Shown: piece after piece, positions 42,415 through 57,754 of the stretch
Numbering within the stretch: position 1 is the first letter of the stretch
Layout of the letters: every line of letters begins with the position of its first letter
NCBI GenBank assembly: GCA_963978895.1
Contig: OZ022240.1
Location: 19,804,406 to 19,868,405, forward strand
Direction of reading: 5' to 3'
DNA: 64,000 nt
Source: Erpobdella octoculata
Taxonomy: Eukaryota > Annelida > Clitellata > Hirudinida > Erpobdellidae
Position numbers and translations under genes: made by a program
The notes under the pieces: model-generated
What the model was told of the DNA's origin: nothing
Databases searched by the model: none
What the model saw: only the letters and a program-made list of their open reading frames with translations

Positions 42415-43503
42415 ATGATGTCAGACTTTGTGGGAAAGCTGATGTTCTTAGGAAGAAAAAATTCATTGAGCTGTCTGTTGTGTCTCATCATACTCTTTCT
42501 TCCAATCACATTCATTTTTCTTGGAATTGCCATTGGTAATTACTTGAGTCCCAAATATATACTTTTTCCATCAAAGGAAGTCATAGCTGATTCTACAGTG
42601 CTAAATTATACTTGGTACAATTCTCACAATTTAACAATTAATTTTGTTGGTGGCTTAGGTAATCAAATGTTTCAATATGCTGCTCTCTACGGAATTTCCA
42701 AGGCCAATGGTTTTAAACCTGTCATAAATGGTCGTGGAAATCTGATATCAGATGGTTTCAAAGATCTCAAATGCATTGTAGAGAATAATATGATCTGGAA
42801 TGCTGTGTTCCAAAATGAAAAGATCTATTTATTGTACTTAGAAAAAAAATCTAATGCTTTTGACAATAAATTGTTTTCTCTCAATTTCATGAAGAACATT
42901 CGAATTTCTGGATTCTTCCAATCATGGAGGTATTTTGATCATGTTCGTACAGACATCAAACGCCAACTTTCGAGCTTTAATTCAAACGTTACACGTGAAG
43001 TGGAAAAATTTCTCAGCTCCACAATACAGTCTTTTGCCATTTCGAACGACGAACACATGTCTGTGACTGATGTCAAACTAGTCGGCATCCACGTCAGGAG
43101 GGGAGATTTTCTCCACAATCGAAATGTTGATAAAGGCTATGTTGTGGCTGACAATTATTTTTATCAGAGGGCCATGCAATTTTATCTTGGCAAGTTCAAA
43201 CATGTCATTTTTGTTGTGACCTCTGATGACCCAAAATGGGCTGCCACCAACATACGTTCACGTGGCCAAGGTTATTTGGTTGTTCATTCAAAGTTCTCTG
43301 ATTTCTATTCTCCTTTTTATGATCTTAAGCTCCTGGCTAGCTGCAACCACACCATAATTTCAGGAGGATCGTTTGGCTGGTGGGCTGCTTGGCTTGCCGG
43401 AGGTATTACGGTTTATTCTAAGGATTTTGTAAGGCCCGGATCAGATTTGTCTTTTGCATTCAGGCCTGCTGATTTCTATTTACCACAATGGATTTCTATG
43501 TAG
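42415..43503 (+). CDS. Galactoside alpha-1,2-fucosyltransferase-like (GT11), copy 2
   Basis: Encodes the same 362 residues as the exon at 18869-19957, with identical upstream acceptor (AG at 42399-42400), leader and 3' flank. All family motifs (HVRRGD, GGLGNQMFQYA, GGSFGWWAAWLAGG) and the N-terminal membrane helix are intact. The upstream flank is duplicated for more than 15 kb. If any leader exon and promoter lie within the block, both copies should be expressed alike. If the promoter lies outside the block, only one copy would have it. The absence of any amino-acid change means the two have had no time to diverge, or that they are a single locus assembled twice. Confidence 0.92.
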   Translation: MMSDFVGKLMFLGRKNSLSCLLCLIILFLPITFIFLGIAIGNYLSPKYILFPSKEVIADSTVLNYTWYNSHNLTINFVGGLGNQMFQYAALYGISKANGFKPVINGRGNLISDGFKDLKCIVENNMIWNAVFQNEKIYLLYLEKKSNAFDNKLFSLNFMKNIRISGFFQSWRYFDHVRTDIKRQLSSFNSNVTREVEKFLSSTIQSFAISNDEHMSVTDVKLVGIHVRRGDFLHNRNVDKGYVVADNYFYQRAMQFYLGKFKHVIFVVTSDDPKWAATNIRSRGQGYLVVHSKFSDFYSPFYDLKLLASCNHTIISGGSFGWWAAWLAGGITVYSKDFVRPGSDLSFAFRPADFYLPQWISM

Positions 43504-45969
43504 GAGAAGAATAACATTGTAATAAGGACAATGATGAGTACAATGTGTTCAGTCACTTTTTTCTTACTGCGCCAATATATCTTTAATATTATTTATTGTG
43601 CATATTGCCTATACTATAGCCAAATTTGTATAATTTTTTCTCTTAAGTCATGAATGTCCATGGAATTACATTTTAAAGTGTGTTTTGGTTTTGTATTATT
43701 TATGTTTATGGCATTTTATGGTTTACATGTTCAGTGAAACTGGTAATAATTTGTTAAGTAGATGCAGTCATTCCAATTTAACATTATGTTCATTACTATC
43801 TGTTATTGTTGTTATGATGGTATCAGCTGTTTAAACTTTTATTTTCTTGATTTACTTTTAGCTGTGTGGCTTTTTTATAATAGTTTATTATAGTCCTTTA
43901 CATCAGGTGTTTTAAGTCTGAAATGGCGTATGTAGGAAGCACCTAAGTACTTCCTGTCGTAGACCATATTTGATCTTTTGAACTGTCCCTACTCCTTTAT
44001 CCAGGCTTGGGACTTGCTCGCAATTAGAGAGGCGGAATTAGCTGTTTGGCGGTGTTGTTAAACTTTGAAATATGTTTTTTCTAGATATTTTAGTTATAAT
44101 TCAAACTCACTTTAACTGCTGAACACAATATGCTGTTGCGAAACAACTTGCTGTCACAGAGCGATACACCCTTTGATATCAGCTAAAACCATACACAAAA
44201 AATGACCGCGAAAACATCTTTTTACCTCCGCTTAAGATTTTCTTGAAATCAATTTGAATCCCACAACCAATTTAAAGCTTCTCAAGATTAGAAACTGATG
44301 TAACTAAGATTTTATTGGTAAAATTTAGATTTTTTTCTGTTATTTATTTGCTTCTTATGTGAAAAACATTTGTGTTAAATTGTTCATTTTAATATTTTAT
44401 TCTGTTTGTGGGACTGAATGTGATATAAACAAAGGTGACAAGTTTATCAGCAATTTTCTTTAGCGTTGATGTTCAAGAACAACGGTCATCTGAATTTTCG
44501 TTTTTATCTTCCTTGTTTGTTAGTAGGCACTATATAAACTATTGTACTATTTCTCGTTTTACGTGTTTCTTATGAATTGGTTGGTTATCTAGGCATGGGC
44601 AAGGGTGGGCATTGTCCGCCCTAAAAATGGTCTTGCCCAAAGTTTGCCCGTCCTCAAAAAAAATTATTGAACTATAATTTTACAACAGTTAATTAAACAT
44701 TAATGTAATTTTACCGCCTTTTGAAACACTGTGTCGTAGTCTCGTAGTTTTTGTTTTAAAAGTAAAAGCAGTAAAAAAATGTTACATTAATTGTGGAGAA
44801 AAAACTGAACAAGCCACCGCCTCCAGGTCTTTCTGATATCAGTATATAAGCCTGTAAATGACCCATCTCAACGAAGATTCCGCAAACCGTGTTTATTACA
44901 CATTACAGAGGTTTTAACAAAGAATTCTATGCTATGTTTTCTTGGATGGAATACAGCATATCTAGGAATTCTGCTTATTGTTTTTGCATCCGACATTTTA
45001 CTGATAGTTCCAAGACTTTACATGAAACATCATTCACAGATAAAAGATTTAGAGACTGTCCTCTTGACATTCAAAATGAATTTTTGCAATAATGGCTTCA
45101 ACCATCAGAGATTAGATAGCTAGCAGTGGTTATTATGCCTTAATAGTGATGAGACAAAGGATGTATCAAAGATGGAGCAATTATCATTTATCTTGAGATA
45201 TTTTCTTAAAGGTGAAATAAATGAAGAATTTATTTCTTTTAAGCCTGCCAAATGTTTGAATGCAGAGTCACTCCTAAAAATATTCTGAATATTTTGGAAA
45301 TGTCTTCTATTCCTATTGCATCTCGTATTGCACAGTGCTATGATGGAGCCTCAGTTATGAGTAGTGGTGTGAGTGGAGTTCAATCACGTTTCCGAGAGTT
45401 GGTTCCATCTGCCATATATATACACTGTCATGCTCATCGGTTAAACCTCGGAATTATTGACTGTCTCAAGAATGTCCAGCCTGCTTCTGATTTTTTTTTC
45501 ATTGCTGCAAAGATTGTATGTTTTTATGTCTGGATCAGCGGTCTAATTCATATTTCAAAAAATTGCAAATATAACAACAAAAATTCAAGATTTTAGAATT
45601 ATAAAGTCTCAGTGATACCAGATGGACATGTCGATATGCATCATGCTATTATTCAGACACTGTTCCATTTCAGCGAAGACAAGAATGCAGATAGACACGT
45701 AAATGCCAAGTCTCTACTAACACTGATCCTGTCCTCCAATTTCGTCGGAATGTTAATTTTAATTGAAGAAATATTATTCTGCTTTGAATAATTTCTTAAA
45801 AGAGCGTGTTAATCCCAAATTAGATAAATCAATGTGGAAAATCATCGGATTTAATAGATATGTATAATCTTGAATGGGAGAAATAAAAAAAAAGAAGGAA
45901 AGTTCCTAAAAAACTACAGGAATCAGTAATAATGAAAACCACAGGTGATCAACAAAATATCAATAGCTT

Positions 45970-46742
45970 CAGGGTTGTTAACAATAGCCAGAAATTGTAT
46001 TGGCAATACCAATCTCAATAAGCACTTGAAAAAGTATTGACCATACCATTATCAATACTCAACTAAAAAGGTATTGCTGCCAACAGCAAATATCAAACAC
46101 CAATACTTAAAAAAAAACTTTTTTCTCAAGTATTTCATTATTAGCACTCAAATTTGAAATCAAGCAATGCACAAAAACGAAAAACAAATAACATTAAAGA
46201 AAAGTGCAAAAGTGAAAGAGAACCAAACAGGCATGTACTCAATTATTGCAATTTTACACGCTTTTATTTACCTCACACTGTATGTTGTATGTTGTATTTT
46301 CAGGTTTTTTAAATCGATTTTTTGACCACTTCTATACGTCCAATTGACTTGAAAATTTCAAAACACAAAGTACGCAAGGATGAAATGGGGTACTAAATTG
46401 GCGACAGCAAGAGGCTATAAAAATTACAATTCATTTAATAGACTAAGCGCGATTCAGTTATATATTGAGATCAGTGGACCACAATCAAACGTGAAAAAAG
46501 AAAAATGTTAAAAAAAAATTTCAAAATGTACAAAATAAGTTTTCTAAGTTTGAATTTTTAGACAAATTTCAAGTTTTTAAAAAAATATTGGTATTGGGTA
46601 TTGGCTAATTTTTTATTTTAATGTATCGGCGATACCAAACCAATTTCTACCAGTAAAAGTATTGACAATACCATTACAAATAACAAAAATTTATTGCCAA
46701 TAGTGTGTTGGTATTTGGCCAATACCAATCTTAACATCCCTG
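45970..46742. mobile_element. hAT MITE with 8-bp target duplication, block 2
   Basis: Second copy of 22424-23196. Confidence 0.88.
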
Positions 46743-47165
46743 AATAGCTTTGATCATATTAAACAACATATTTTTCCCATGTTTGGATACTATTATTGTA
46801 AAATAAAAACGTAGATTTTCATTAGAAAATTGTTCATTTTCAATTTCTGGAACAAAACATGATGAATTCCTCGAAATAGATGGTATTAAATTTATGGATG
46901 AGTTTTATCAACTCAATATTTCTGATTTTCAAGCTGAAAGTCACAGTGCTAAGCGTTTAATGCAAAGAAAATCAACGAAATTGTCATCGTTGATTGATTT
47001 GCTCCAATTTCTAAAGCCTTACAAAGATGCATTCTATGAATTTTGGAGACTAATTCAAATTGCTCTAAAATTGCCGGTGAGCTCTGCTAGTTGTGAGCGT
47101 AGTTTCTCTAAACTTCCGATTATAAAAACCTACCTTCGAAACAGTATGTCTGACACTCGTCTAGC

Positions 47166-47670
47166 CAGTGGCGGATCCATAGTGGGCGATGGGGGCGATC
47201 GCCCCCTACAATAGTATAAACTTTTTTTAACAATTAAAGAATTTTATTTTGCAGTCCTTTATTACTGCTTATCAGAAAGCACACATAGTCATCAAAATCT
47301 TGTAATTTTTAATTTCGTAAAATAATTATACAAATTATAGAATAGTATTCTAGTAAAAAAAACTGATAGCACAAAATCTAGTTTACGATTTTTCGACTTC
47401 GCAAAACGTTCAATTACATTTTCAGGATTTACAAGAATGTCTATATGCACATTAAGTAGTGCTAATCCCACTAGTCTGTCTTCTGTCATTCATGTTTTCA
47501 GCCAGGTTTTAATTTTTCGCAGGGTTGAGAAACTAACATTCAGCACTGGCAACACTAACACTTATTAATGCAATTTTTTGCATCAAGTAAATCTAAACTT
47601 GTTTGCCGCTGAATTTGTTATTTTGTAAAGAAAAACATTTTTTGCCGCTGAAACCTAAAAATCGCCACCC
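47166..47670. mobile_element. hAT-like MITE in hATC, block 2
   Basis: Second copy of 23620-24124. Confidence 0.65.
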
Positions 47671-48133
47671 CTTCTAGATGACCGGGAACGTGCTGAAAAT
47701 ATTGAAATTGATGATGTTATTGATAAATTTTGTAGTTCACACAACAATCATCGTATCGTTGCATGCTAATTTAATTATGTTTTGATGTCTTAGTCACTCT
47801 TAGTTAAGTGCTTTGTGTTTGTTTTGACCTTCCTTTTAGAAATATATTTCTATTCCAAAAAACTTGTATTCTTTGGTTATTGTCTAACTACAGTGTTATT
47901 TTATAGTGTGTGATGCTTTGGCATAAATTGTGTGATATCATTCCACAAAATTTAGTTACCTACCACCAATTAAAATCACAAGTTTAGTTACAAAATTTAG
48001 TAACAATAAATTCACAAGCGAATGCATTGTCATTGTGATTAACCTTAACAAGTTAAATGCATACGTTAGGTTTGCCATTTCAATACTTGCCCAACCTGAC
48101 TTTTGTTTGCCCAAATGTTGCCCACCATATTTT

Positions 48134-49465
48134 CACTAGCGGATCCAGGGGGGGGCCAGTCCGGCCATATCCAAAGACTCCTATAAACTGGACGCAGAAT
48201 ATTTAAAAAAAAACGTAACAACGGCTCATGAAAGGCAAAAGATAGGTATTTAAATAATGTTAAGCAGGAACGTCATTTCAGCAACATCTTGGGGGCAATA
48301 TGTTGAAAGGGCCCATTTTTTATCATAATGTAAAACTTTTCTTGACAAAAAAGCTAATGACGAGGGGATAGTCGGAGCTACTTTTCTCAAAATTTTCTAA
48401 AAACTTCCACATTTTTATAATCAAAAAAGCTAATTACAGGAAGGATAGTTGGAGGTGGGCCGTAGCCCTGAAATTTAAAATGGGGAAGCCCTGGGATTTT
48501 TTCCACATTAAGTTGCACGTTCCAGCAATGCATTCCCCCTGCCCCCAAAATGATTTCCCTAATGTTAAGTAAGCTTAGTGAATATAAAATCAGGTGATCA
48601 TAGGTGTATGTAGGGCCCTCAACTCCGAAAATCTTCTGGCTATTTCAAAATAATCTAATAAAACTGGAGCTTGGTACGCATTCTGTGTACTCTTTGGTGT
48701 GTCCCATGCGTGCTATGGTCAAAGAATGGTTAAACTTTTAACCCGTTCTCTTACGAATTTCTCAGACTTTACTGGCTCGAATGGTGCACTGTATCTTCTC
48801 GAACAGTTTAGTGTTCACGTCACAAATGCAACAAACTAAAACACGCGTAGATGTCTATGTTAGCTCACACAAAAAAACATAGCAAGTGTTGCAGATAGAA
48901 AAGCTGTTGCATCCATTGTTGAGGCCACTAAATTGCCGAACTTCAGAATATTCCACTCAAAGGACACAGAGATGATTACCGCATCGTTATCACAGATTTA
49001 TTCAAAGGTTGATTTGAATGATGGATATTTATCTCCTCCCCCAGGAGCCAGGAGAGTCATTTCAGAAAAATCACGGGCGGGAGGGCAAACTGTTTTAAAA
49101 ACCCACATAATTTAAAATTGAACCCTCCTAATTCTAAACCCTTTTCCCCCAAAATAGCTGATGAGCGGGGGAGTAGGTTATTGTTATTATAGGTACTTTT
49201 CCAAAAAAGTTTTTAAAAACTTATACACTTTTTCCTTTAAAAATATCTGAGGACCGCGGATATTAGGTATTTTTCCGATTTTTTTAAAATTCGTTGCTAT
49301 TTTTCAAAAACATTTTAAAAAAATTAAGGGGTCTCCAGCCTCGCCAAATGACGCCCCTACCCCCTTAAAGTAAAACCTTTACGGCTCTAAAAACTGTACT
49401 AATATTTTTTATTTTGCCTCAAACTTGGCCCCCCCCCCTTTAAAAGTTGGCTAGATCCGCCAGTG
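48134..49465. mobile_element. hAT-like non-autonomous element, block 2
   Basis: Second copy of 24588-25919. Confidence 0.65.
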
Positions 49466-49827
49466 CCTATTCTGAAATCCTAGTGCCGCCACTGATTGTC
49501 CTGGATCTTTTTCCTGATGGATCTCTTCAAGTCTAAAGGTTTTGTTTTCTTGATTGATTGAGTAAGCTAATTTCTCTATCTTTCCCAAGTACATGATCTT
49601 TTATTTATCAGAGTTGAATTTCACTCTTTTTACTAATCATTGAGAAGTTATAGATCTTGTTGTTCATTTGCATCTTCACATCTTGAGATTCTTTTTAATC
49701 TGTAAACATATCGGACACTACTAGGTACTCATTTTGGACAATTATTTCACTACAACCAGCGGCGTCACCTGGGTGAGCAGGAAGGCCACTACCCTCCCCC
49801 GGTCATCAGCTATTTGAAGAGAAAAAG

Positions 49828-50332
49828 TATAGGGGATACCGAGGGGAGTTGAAACAATTTTGATATTTTGTTTTATACACCAAATACTATAGACAGAAAT
49901 CGTATGATATTAGTACCAATCGATAGGCCATTCTTTACACTTGCAAATGGCTAACATAAAAAAACGTAAGCGTTAAATATTGTGGTGAAAAATTGATTTA
50001 ACCGTAACAAGTCAACTTGTTTCAACTCCCCTCATACCGAGGTAAGATGAAACAGGGGTCGAGGAGAGTTAAAACATATGATTTTGTAGAATTATTAAGT
50101 GCTGTAAAATAAAAATGATGATATAAATTAAAGGTATCTATTAAAATAAAACTTTTCAAGTACGAAACAACTTTTTTTTATTAATATTTTGTAATGATAT
50201 ATTAGTTATGTAGGTAACTACAGGTCTAATACTTCTGAAATAGTTAAAATAGCCATAACGTCCTATTCGTAACATTAATTAAAAAAACAGTCAGTTAAAC
50301 AAAAGGTTTTACATTATTAAATATATATATAT
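49828..50332 (+). mobile_element. DNA transposon T, left part (original locus)
   Basis: Same sequence as 26282-26786. Here it is followed, after the R3 Helitron, by the right part of T (52820-54202), so this is the locus where T was originally interrupted. Confidence 0.66.
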
Positions 50333-50333
50333 A

Positions 50334-52820
<2,487 letters not shown>

Positions 52821-52864
52821 TAAATCTTTGACATAAAATAGTTATTAACTTTCAGTCGTTTTTT

Positions 52865-53450
52865 CCCTGTGAACATTCTATATGGGTCCTATGTAGGGTT
52901 CATGGGCCAGGGATAACCTATATGGGTTGTATATGGGTCCTATATAAACTAAATGGGCTTTTGCAATAGCAAAACGTTTATATGGGAGGTATATGGGTCC
53001 CACACGGGATTCACAGGCTAATTTATATCTGGGCTATAAGTGGGCTGAGCCAAGTTTGTTTCAATTTGTTTGTTTTATTAATTGTATCAATGAAGTTATT
53101 TATTCTTTTATTTATTTTTTAAATAAACATAATTTTCAACGAAAATTGTATTATCCACTTCTGTGAAGATTTACATCATATGACGATATTTGACTGACAA
53201 ATCACGTTTTCATATACTTTGGTTTGAGTAGTGGTAGAGACACCGGCTTTGAGAGCCATAGACCCCGGTTCGACTCCCGGTGCAGGCACATAACCATATA
53301 ACCATTTTAAATCTCTATTTTTAGCCCATATAGGACCCACTTGATTTGGTGTGTCACCTTGACACGAGTCTTATATGGGAAGCCCATCTGGGACCCACTA
53401 AGATGCCCATTTGGGACCTATATAGGTTCCAGGTATGAATGTTCACAGGG
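52865..53450. mobile_element. MITE with perfect 14-bp inverted ends
   Basis: Ends are CCCTGTGAACATTC and its exact inverse GAATGTTCACAGGG. The right flank begins TTAA, while the left flank is TTTT, so a piggyBac-type TTAA duplication is possible but not intact. The arms continue as imperfect inverted TATGGGTCCTATA-type repeats. A tRNA-derived segment lies in the middle. Confidence 0.75.
53222..53295 (+). mobile_element. tRNA-derived SINE head inside MITE
   Basis: A-box-like TAGTGGTAGAGAC and B-box GGTTCGACTCC (53267-53277), followed by CGGTGCAGGCACATAACC. It resembles the SINE head at 14381 in layout but differs in sequence. It is not a tRNA gene because the acceptor stem does not pair. Confidence 0.6.
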
Positions 53451-53776
53451 TTAAGTAATACAATCAGTTTTGATCAATATTTCTTCAAATATTTAAGTTA
53501 GAAAAATCTCACAAATGTCAAAAAGAAAAATATTATGAAAATAAAAAACGTCAATCTGACAAGCAGTTGTGATAAACATAAGAAAGTTCAGGTTGTAACT
53601 CTTTTCTGTCGTAAAGTTACTTTAATTGCGAGATCATATATTTCGTGACTCGCCATACCTCTGTTAGTCTTTTTTTTATAATCAGTAGGCATACTGAAAC
53701 AAAATAAACAAATTAAATCAACAATAAAAACCTTTTTTAGTGTCCGTTATTTATTGACTGATATAAAATTGAAAAC

Positions 53777-53811
53777 GAGGAGAGTTGAAACAGTCTGTTT
53801 CAACTCTCCTC
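53777..53811. repeat. Perfect 17-bp palindrome in T
   Basis: GAGGAGAGTTGAAACAG, one base, then its exact inverse complement. The half-site is the same motif as in the T termini. Confidence 0.9.
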
Positions 53812-54202
53812 AGTAAGAAAAAACTTCCCAATTTTTATTTAATCCACAATCATGAAGTAAATACACAGAAATCAACTGTATCAAATATATATATATATAT
53901 ATCATAAATCTGCAGTTAATGAGCATTCGACACATATATAACTTAAACTAAAATACAAAACTTATATCAAAGAAGAGGCATCGTAAAAAAAACGTTAAAA
54001 ACTTACTTTTCACGATTTTTGTCACATGACACGCAGAACTCCCCAACCGCGTGACTTACGCCACCGACACTAACTGACACGTCAGCAGGTGGATGGAAGT
54101 GGTTGAAAAGCGATGTTGCCAGATTGCTAACGGTTTTAGGTTCCGAGAAATCGGTACTGTTTTAATTCACCTTTGTTTCAAATCTCCTCGGTCTCCCCTA
54201 TA

Positions 54203-56350
54203 GAGTTTTCAACAAGTTTGAAATACATGGGTTTTGGAAACATTTTGTGTTAAAAGTTAGATTTTTATAATTCTTATAATTTTTAACTTAGACATTATAG
54301 AAACATTTGGTTTGTAACATGGGATTGGAATTAAAATTTTCTATTCAAATCTGTTTCAAATCTAAAAAGACTAGAAATGTCAAAAATAGAGCCTGCGAGG
54401 GTTTCCTTACGCATTTAGATACGGAAAACATGCCCTGATCTACATTTTGCTTGATAACTTTTTTAATTCTCGGAATATTTATAAAAAAATTCTATGTTTA
54501 GCTAATATATTTGTCTTTCTAATGCATTAAGTTACAAACCGAACACAATAGAAAATTAGAAGCTACAGGGCCCCAAACGAGAGTGAAAAATCTCCATACA
54601 TTTATATAGGGACGGTGATGGTTTTGCGTCTACAACTTTTAACTTTTTATAATATTAAATTTATTTTTACACTATTATATTTCTTTTTTGAATACCTTCC
54701 CAGCGATCTATGGCACAACCCTAAGTTTTTTTTTACGCTAGATGGGATCCTGCAGCGCTGCTAACTTAAGTATCATTTGCTTGCTTGCTTGAAACTTGAC
54801 CAGTGCCACCGGTCCAACTTACTTGCTGACTTGCTTGAATGTTTGCAAACCTTGAAAATGAAATTTAACTCACTTCCCATCATCCTATCGAGCTGAAATT
54901 TGAAGTAGCCTATAGGCTACTTCATTGTCATAACAATGCAATCTATTGAAGTTTAACCATTTACTGTAAAAAAAATTGTAATTAAAAATAGTTATCTATG
55001 TTTTAAAACAAAAAAAAATCAAACAGACTTGTATAAATGTTTACACATATAAATTTTAAAAAATGTCGTTTGAAAAGAAAATTTTGCAATAAATGAAAAG
55101 CCGCCAAATCCTGAAATATAAGGAATTTGTGAAAAAAAAACTTTGTTTTACGGCTTTCTTTTAAAATCCCTTTTATTAACTCCACCGCGGTCTTGCTTGC
55201 TTCCTTGAATGTTTGCAAACCTTGAAAGTTTGAAAGCGAAAATTAACTAACTTCCCGCCATTCAATCTAGCTTAAATTTGAAATATAGGCTCGCTCGGGC
55301 AACCCACATGACAAGGTATGTATTTTTATAAATAATAAACAGGAACGGTTCTAAACCTCTTTGAAGCAGACTATAAAGTTAAATCCAGTGACTGAATACT
55401 GAATAGTGAATACCATCGTATCCAGTTGTGTAGAGCGAGAGATGCTCATATTCATTTTATATCTATTAATATAATATTAAGTTTTGTACTTTTTTCAGTG
55501 CACAGAAATAAAGTTGTTAATCTCGGTCATGCAATCTTTAACCATGAAATAAGCCTGCGAAGATCACGTGATGTCATTATTGCGTAAAATTGATTGCTTT
55601 TTGCAAATTTATTTTTCTAAATTTCTCAAATAAATCAGGTTGTGGCTCAGAATGTAATTTTTATCTAATTAAAAAGCGATTCACAAAAATGAACAGTGTG
55701 ATTCTTTAATTATTGTATTCAATGTATTCTAGTATTCTGCATGAATGGAAAACCTCCATGTCTGTGGAAAAATGGAGTCGCGCAAACACACGCACATAGG
55801 TACACAGAGACACGCACACAAGCACACACCGCATGCAAGTTGGGCTTCAGCACTGATCCATCAGTGCTCTTCAACTACAGCAGCTGTTAGTTCATCATCT
55901 GCTGATGTATGCAAATAAGTTAACGCTTGCTTCTTAAAAGATAATTGTAGCAGATACGTGTTGTTTGTGTACAACAGTAATTGTATACTACTAGCACCGT
56001 AGCTAATGCTAATACATCCCTAAACAATATTGAATTATTGTTGGATAAATATAATCGTTAATTTGTGGATTTCTGCTTATTACGATTTGTTTTCTATCTC
56101 ATTCATATACGACTGTGGATTATCTTATTAATTTTACTGTTTCTAATCATTCTTTCTAAACCAGGAACTTGGATGTTTAAAAACTTTTCCTATTTTTTTT
56201 TAAATTAAAACGTCGGAACAATTTCAACAATGGATGTGTTATAAGTTATAATAAAACTATTAATTGTTAATTAGACTAATCGAACATCTAGTTGGATGCT
56301 TTTATTGCAAACTTCTTTACTCTTCAGTCGATAATACTGATGCCCGGAAA
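54203..56350. other. Intergenic DNA upstream of the kinesin gene
   Basis: No gene recognised. CTTGAATGTTTGCAAACC followed by TTGAAA occurs in two direct copies with similar flanks, at about 54833-54915 and 55204-55290. The part nearest 56351 presumably holds the kinesin promoter and 5' leader, but I see no TATA box or other decisive element. Confidence 0.5.
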
Positions 56351-56397
56351 ATGTCGAAATTCAAAGTAGTCGTGCGTGTGAGGCCGCTATCAGAGAG
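56351..56397 (+). CDS. Kinesin-3-like motor, coding exon 1
   Basis: Kinesins are microtubule motors driven by ATP hydrolysis. This exon begins at the ATG at 56351 and encodes MSKFKVVVRVRPLSE, the first beta strand of the motor domain with the conserved VRVRP nucleotide-pocket motif. It ends at the donor AG|GTAAGT (GT at 56398-56399) in phase 2. The start is supported because kinesin-3 motors begin only a few residues before this strand. The next exon continues the frame. Subfamily: the short N-terminus and the WS-D spacing later recall the KIF16B/STARD9 group, but this is a judgement from memory. Confidence 0.9.
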
Positions 56398-56846
56398 GTA
56401 AGTGGTTTGTCCATTCGATATGAAAATACGATCTAATTTCGTTATAACTCAATGTGACATTTTGGTAATTATCAATCAGCTGAACACGACAAATTCAAAG
56501 CAAAAGTTTATTACCGTATTCGTTCTTCTATTCAAATGGTTTCATTCCTCGAAGATTTGTTGAAACACTTGATATTCGATATTTTATTTTTACCCTCTCT
56601 GCACGGATTCAAAACTCGATCACCTAAACAGCACTTTAACCTTTCAAGGGTTCATAGGATTCATAGGAAGGCCATGCTATGTCGAATTGACACAAATAAG
56701 AGAGCTGGAGCGTTGCCTTCATATTTCATGTCTTTCATATAAGTGCAACCATACAGCTTACCTGTAATTAAGGCATTTAATTAGATTTTTTATCAGTTTT
56801 AAAATTGTTTACGTAATAAAAAGATTAATTATTTCAACTTTTATAG

Positions 56847-56919
56847 TGAGAAGTCTCGATATTCAAGGCCGGCTATCGAATTGGGAGATGACTCATCAAT
56901 TATTGTACACAATATTAAA
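56847..56919 (+). CDS. Kinesin-3-like motor, coding exon 2
   Basis: Acceptor TTTTATAG ends at 56846. The exon's first base completes the codon split by exon 1 (AG plus T, Ser). It encodes [20 protein letters not shown] and HNIK, the variable segment before the FxFD strand of the motor, and ends at AAA|GTAATA in phase 0. Exons 1 and 2 total 120 bases, that is 40 codons. The preceding intron is 449 bp. Confidence 0.85.
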
Positions 56920-57148
56920 GTAATAAACAACATTTTTATTTTTTTTATTTGTTGTAATTTCACTATTTTAATTCAATATGACAATCTTGCTGCAAATTCA
57001 TCTTTCCGTCGTTTTCAATCAATCACATCGGTTATCCTTCCACCTGTCGATGGATCCATCCATCCATACATCCCCCTTTATTTCCACCATCATTTCACCT
57101 CTCCATCCACCACACGTCCTACCTTCCCACCCGTCGCACCACCCACCG

Positions 57149-57610
57149 TCCATCCATCCATCCATCCATCCATCCATCCATCCATCCATCCATCCATCCA
57201 TCCATCCATCCATCCATCCATCCATCCATCCATCCATCCATCCATCCATCCATCCATCCATCCATCCATCCATCCATCCATCCATCCATCCATCCATCCA
57301 TCCATCCATCCATCCACCTGTCCATCCATCCACCCACCCTTCCACCCACCCGTCCATCCATCCACCCACATGTCCATCCATCCACCCACCCGTCCATCTA
57401 TCTACCTACCAGTCCATCCATCCATCTATCCACCCACCCGTCTATCTATCCACCCACCAGTCCATCTATCCACCCACCCGTCTATCTATCCACCCACCCG
57501 TCCATCTATCTACCCATCCGTCCATCCGTCTATCTATCTATCTATCTATCCGTCAATCCGTCCACCCACCAGTCCTTCCGTCCGTCCGTCCATCTATCCA
57601 TCACATCAAT
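57149..57610. repeat. (ATCC)n satellite in kinesin intron 2
   Basis: A pure CCAT run to about 57316, then a degenerate pyrimidine-rich continuation with CCACC and TCTA variants. All frames on both strands give periodic peptides (HPSI or WMDG repeats), which are not genes. The array ends about 30 bases before the exon 3 acceptor. Confidence 0.97.
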
Positions 57611-57637
57611 TTTTAATTATCCATCCATTAATTTCAG

Positions 57638-57754
57638 TTGGAAAAAGAAGCGAGTTCACTTGCAGACAGTCGTTGCAGGACGAAAAAGTTTTATTTCGAC
57701 AGAATCTATTGGTCTGTCGATCTAGGTCACGAACAGTTTGCATCTCAACAAAAG
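57638..57754 (+). CDS. Kinesin-3-like motor, coding exon 3
   Basis: Acceptor TTAATTTCAG ends at 57637 and donor AAG|GTAAGT follows 57754. The 39 codons, phase 0 at both ends, include [11 protein letters not shown] and then EQFASQQK. This is the conserved FxFD strand and the helix leading to the P-loop in kinesin-3 motors. The first 16 or so residues ([16 protein letters not shown]) form the variable loop. This frame differs from the longer run-on frame through the ATCC repeat. Correct splicing on both sides with no frame break supports a live gene. Confidence 0.9.

Larger units (their letters stand above)
44796..47769 (+). pseudogene. hAT transposase remnant, block 2
   Basis: Second copy of 21250-24223, split by the same two MITEs (45970-46742 with AATAGCTT duplications, and 47166-47670). 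Confidence 0.85.
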
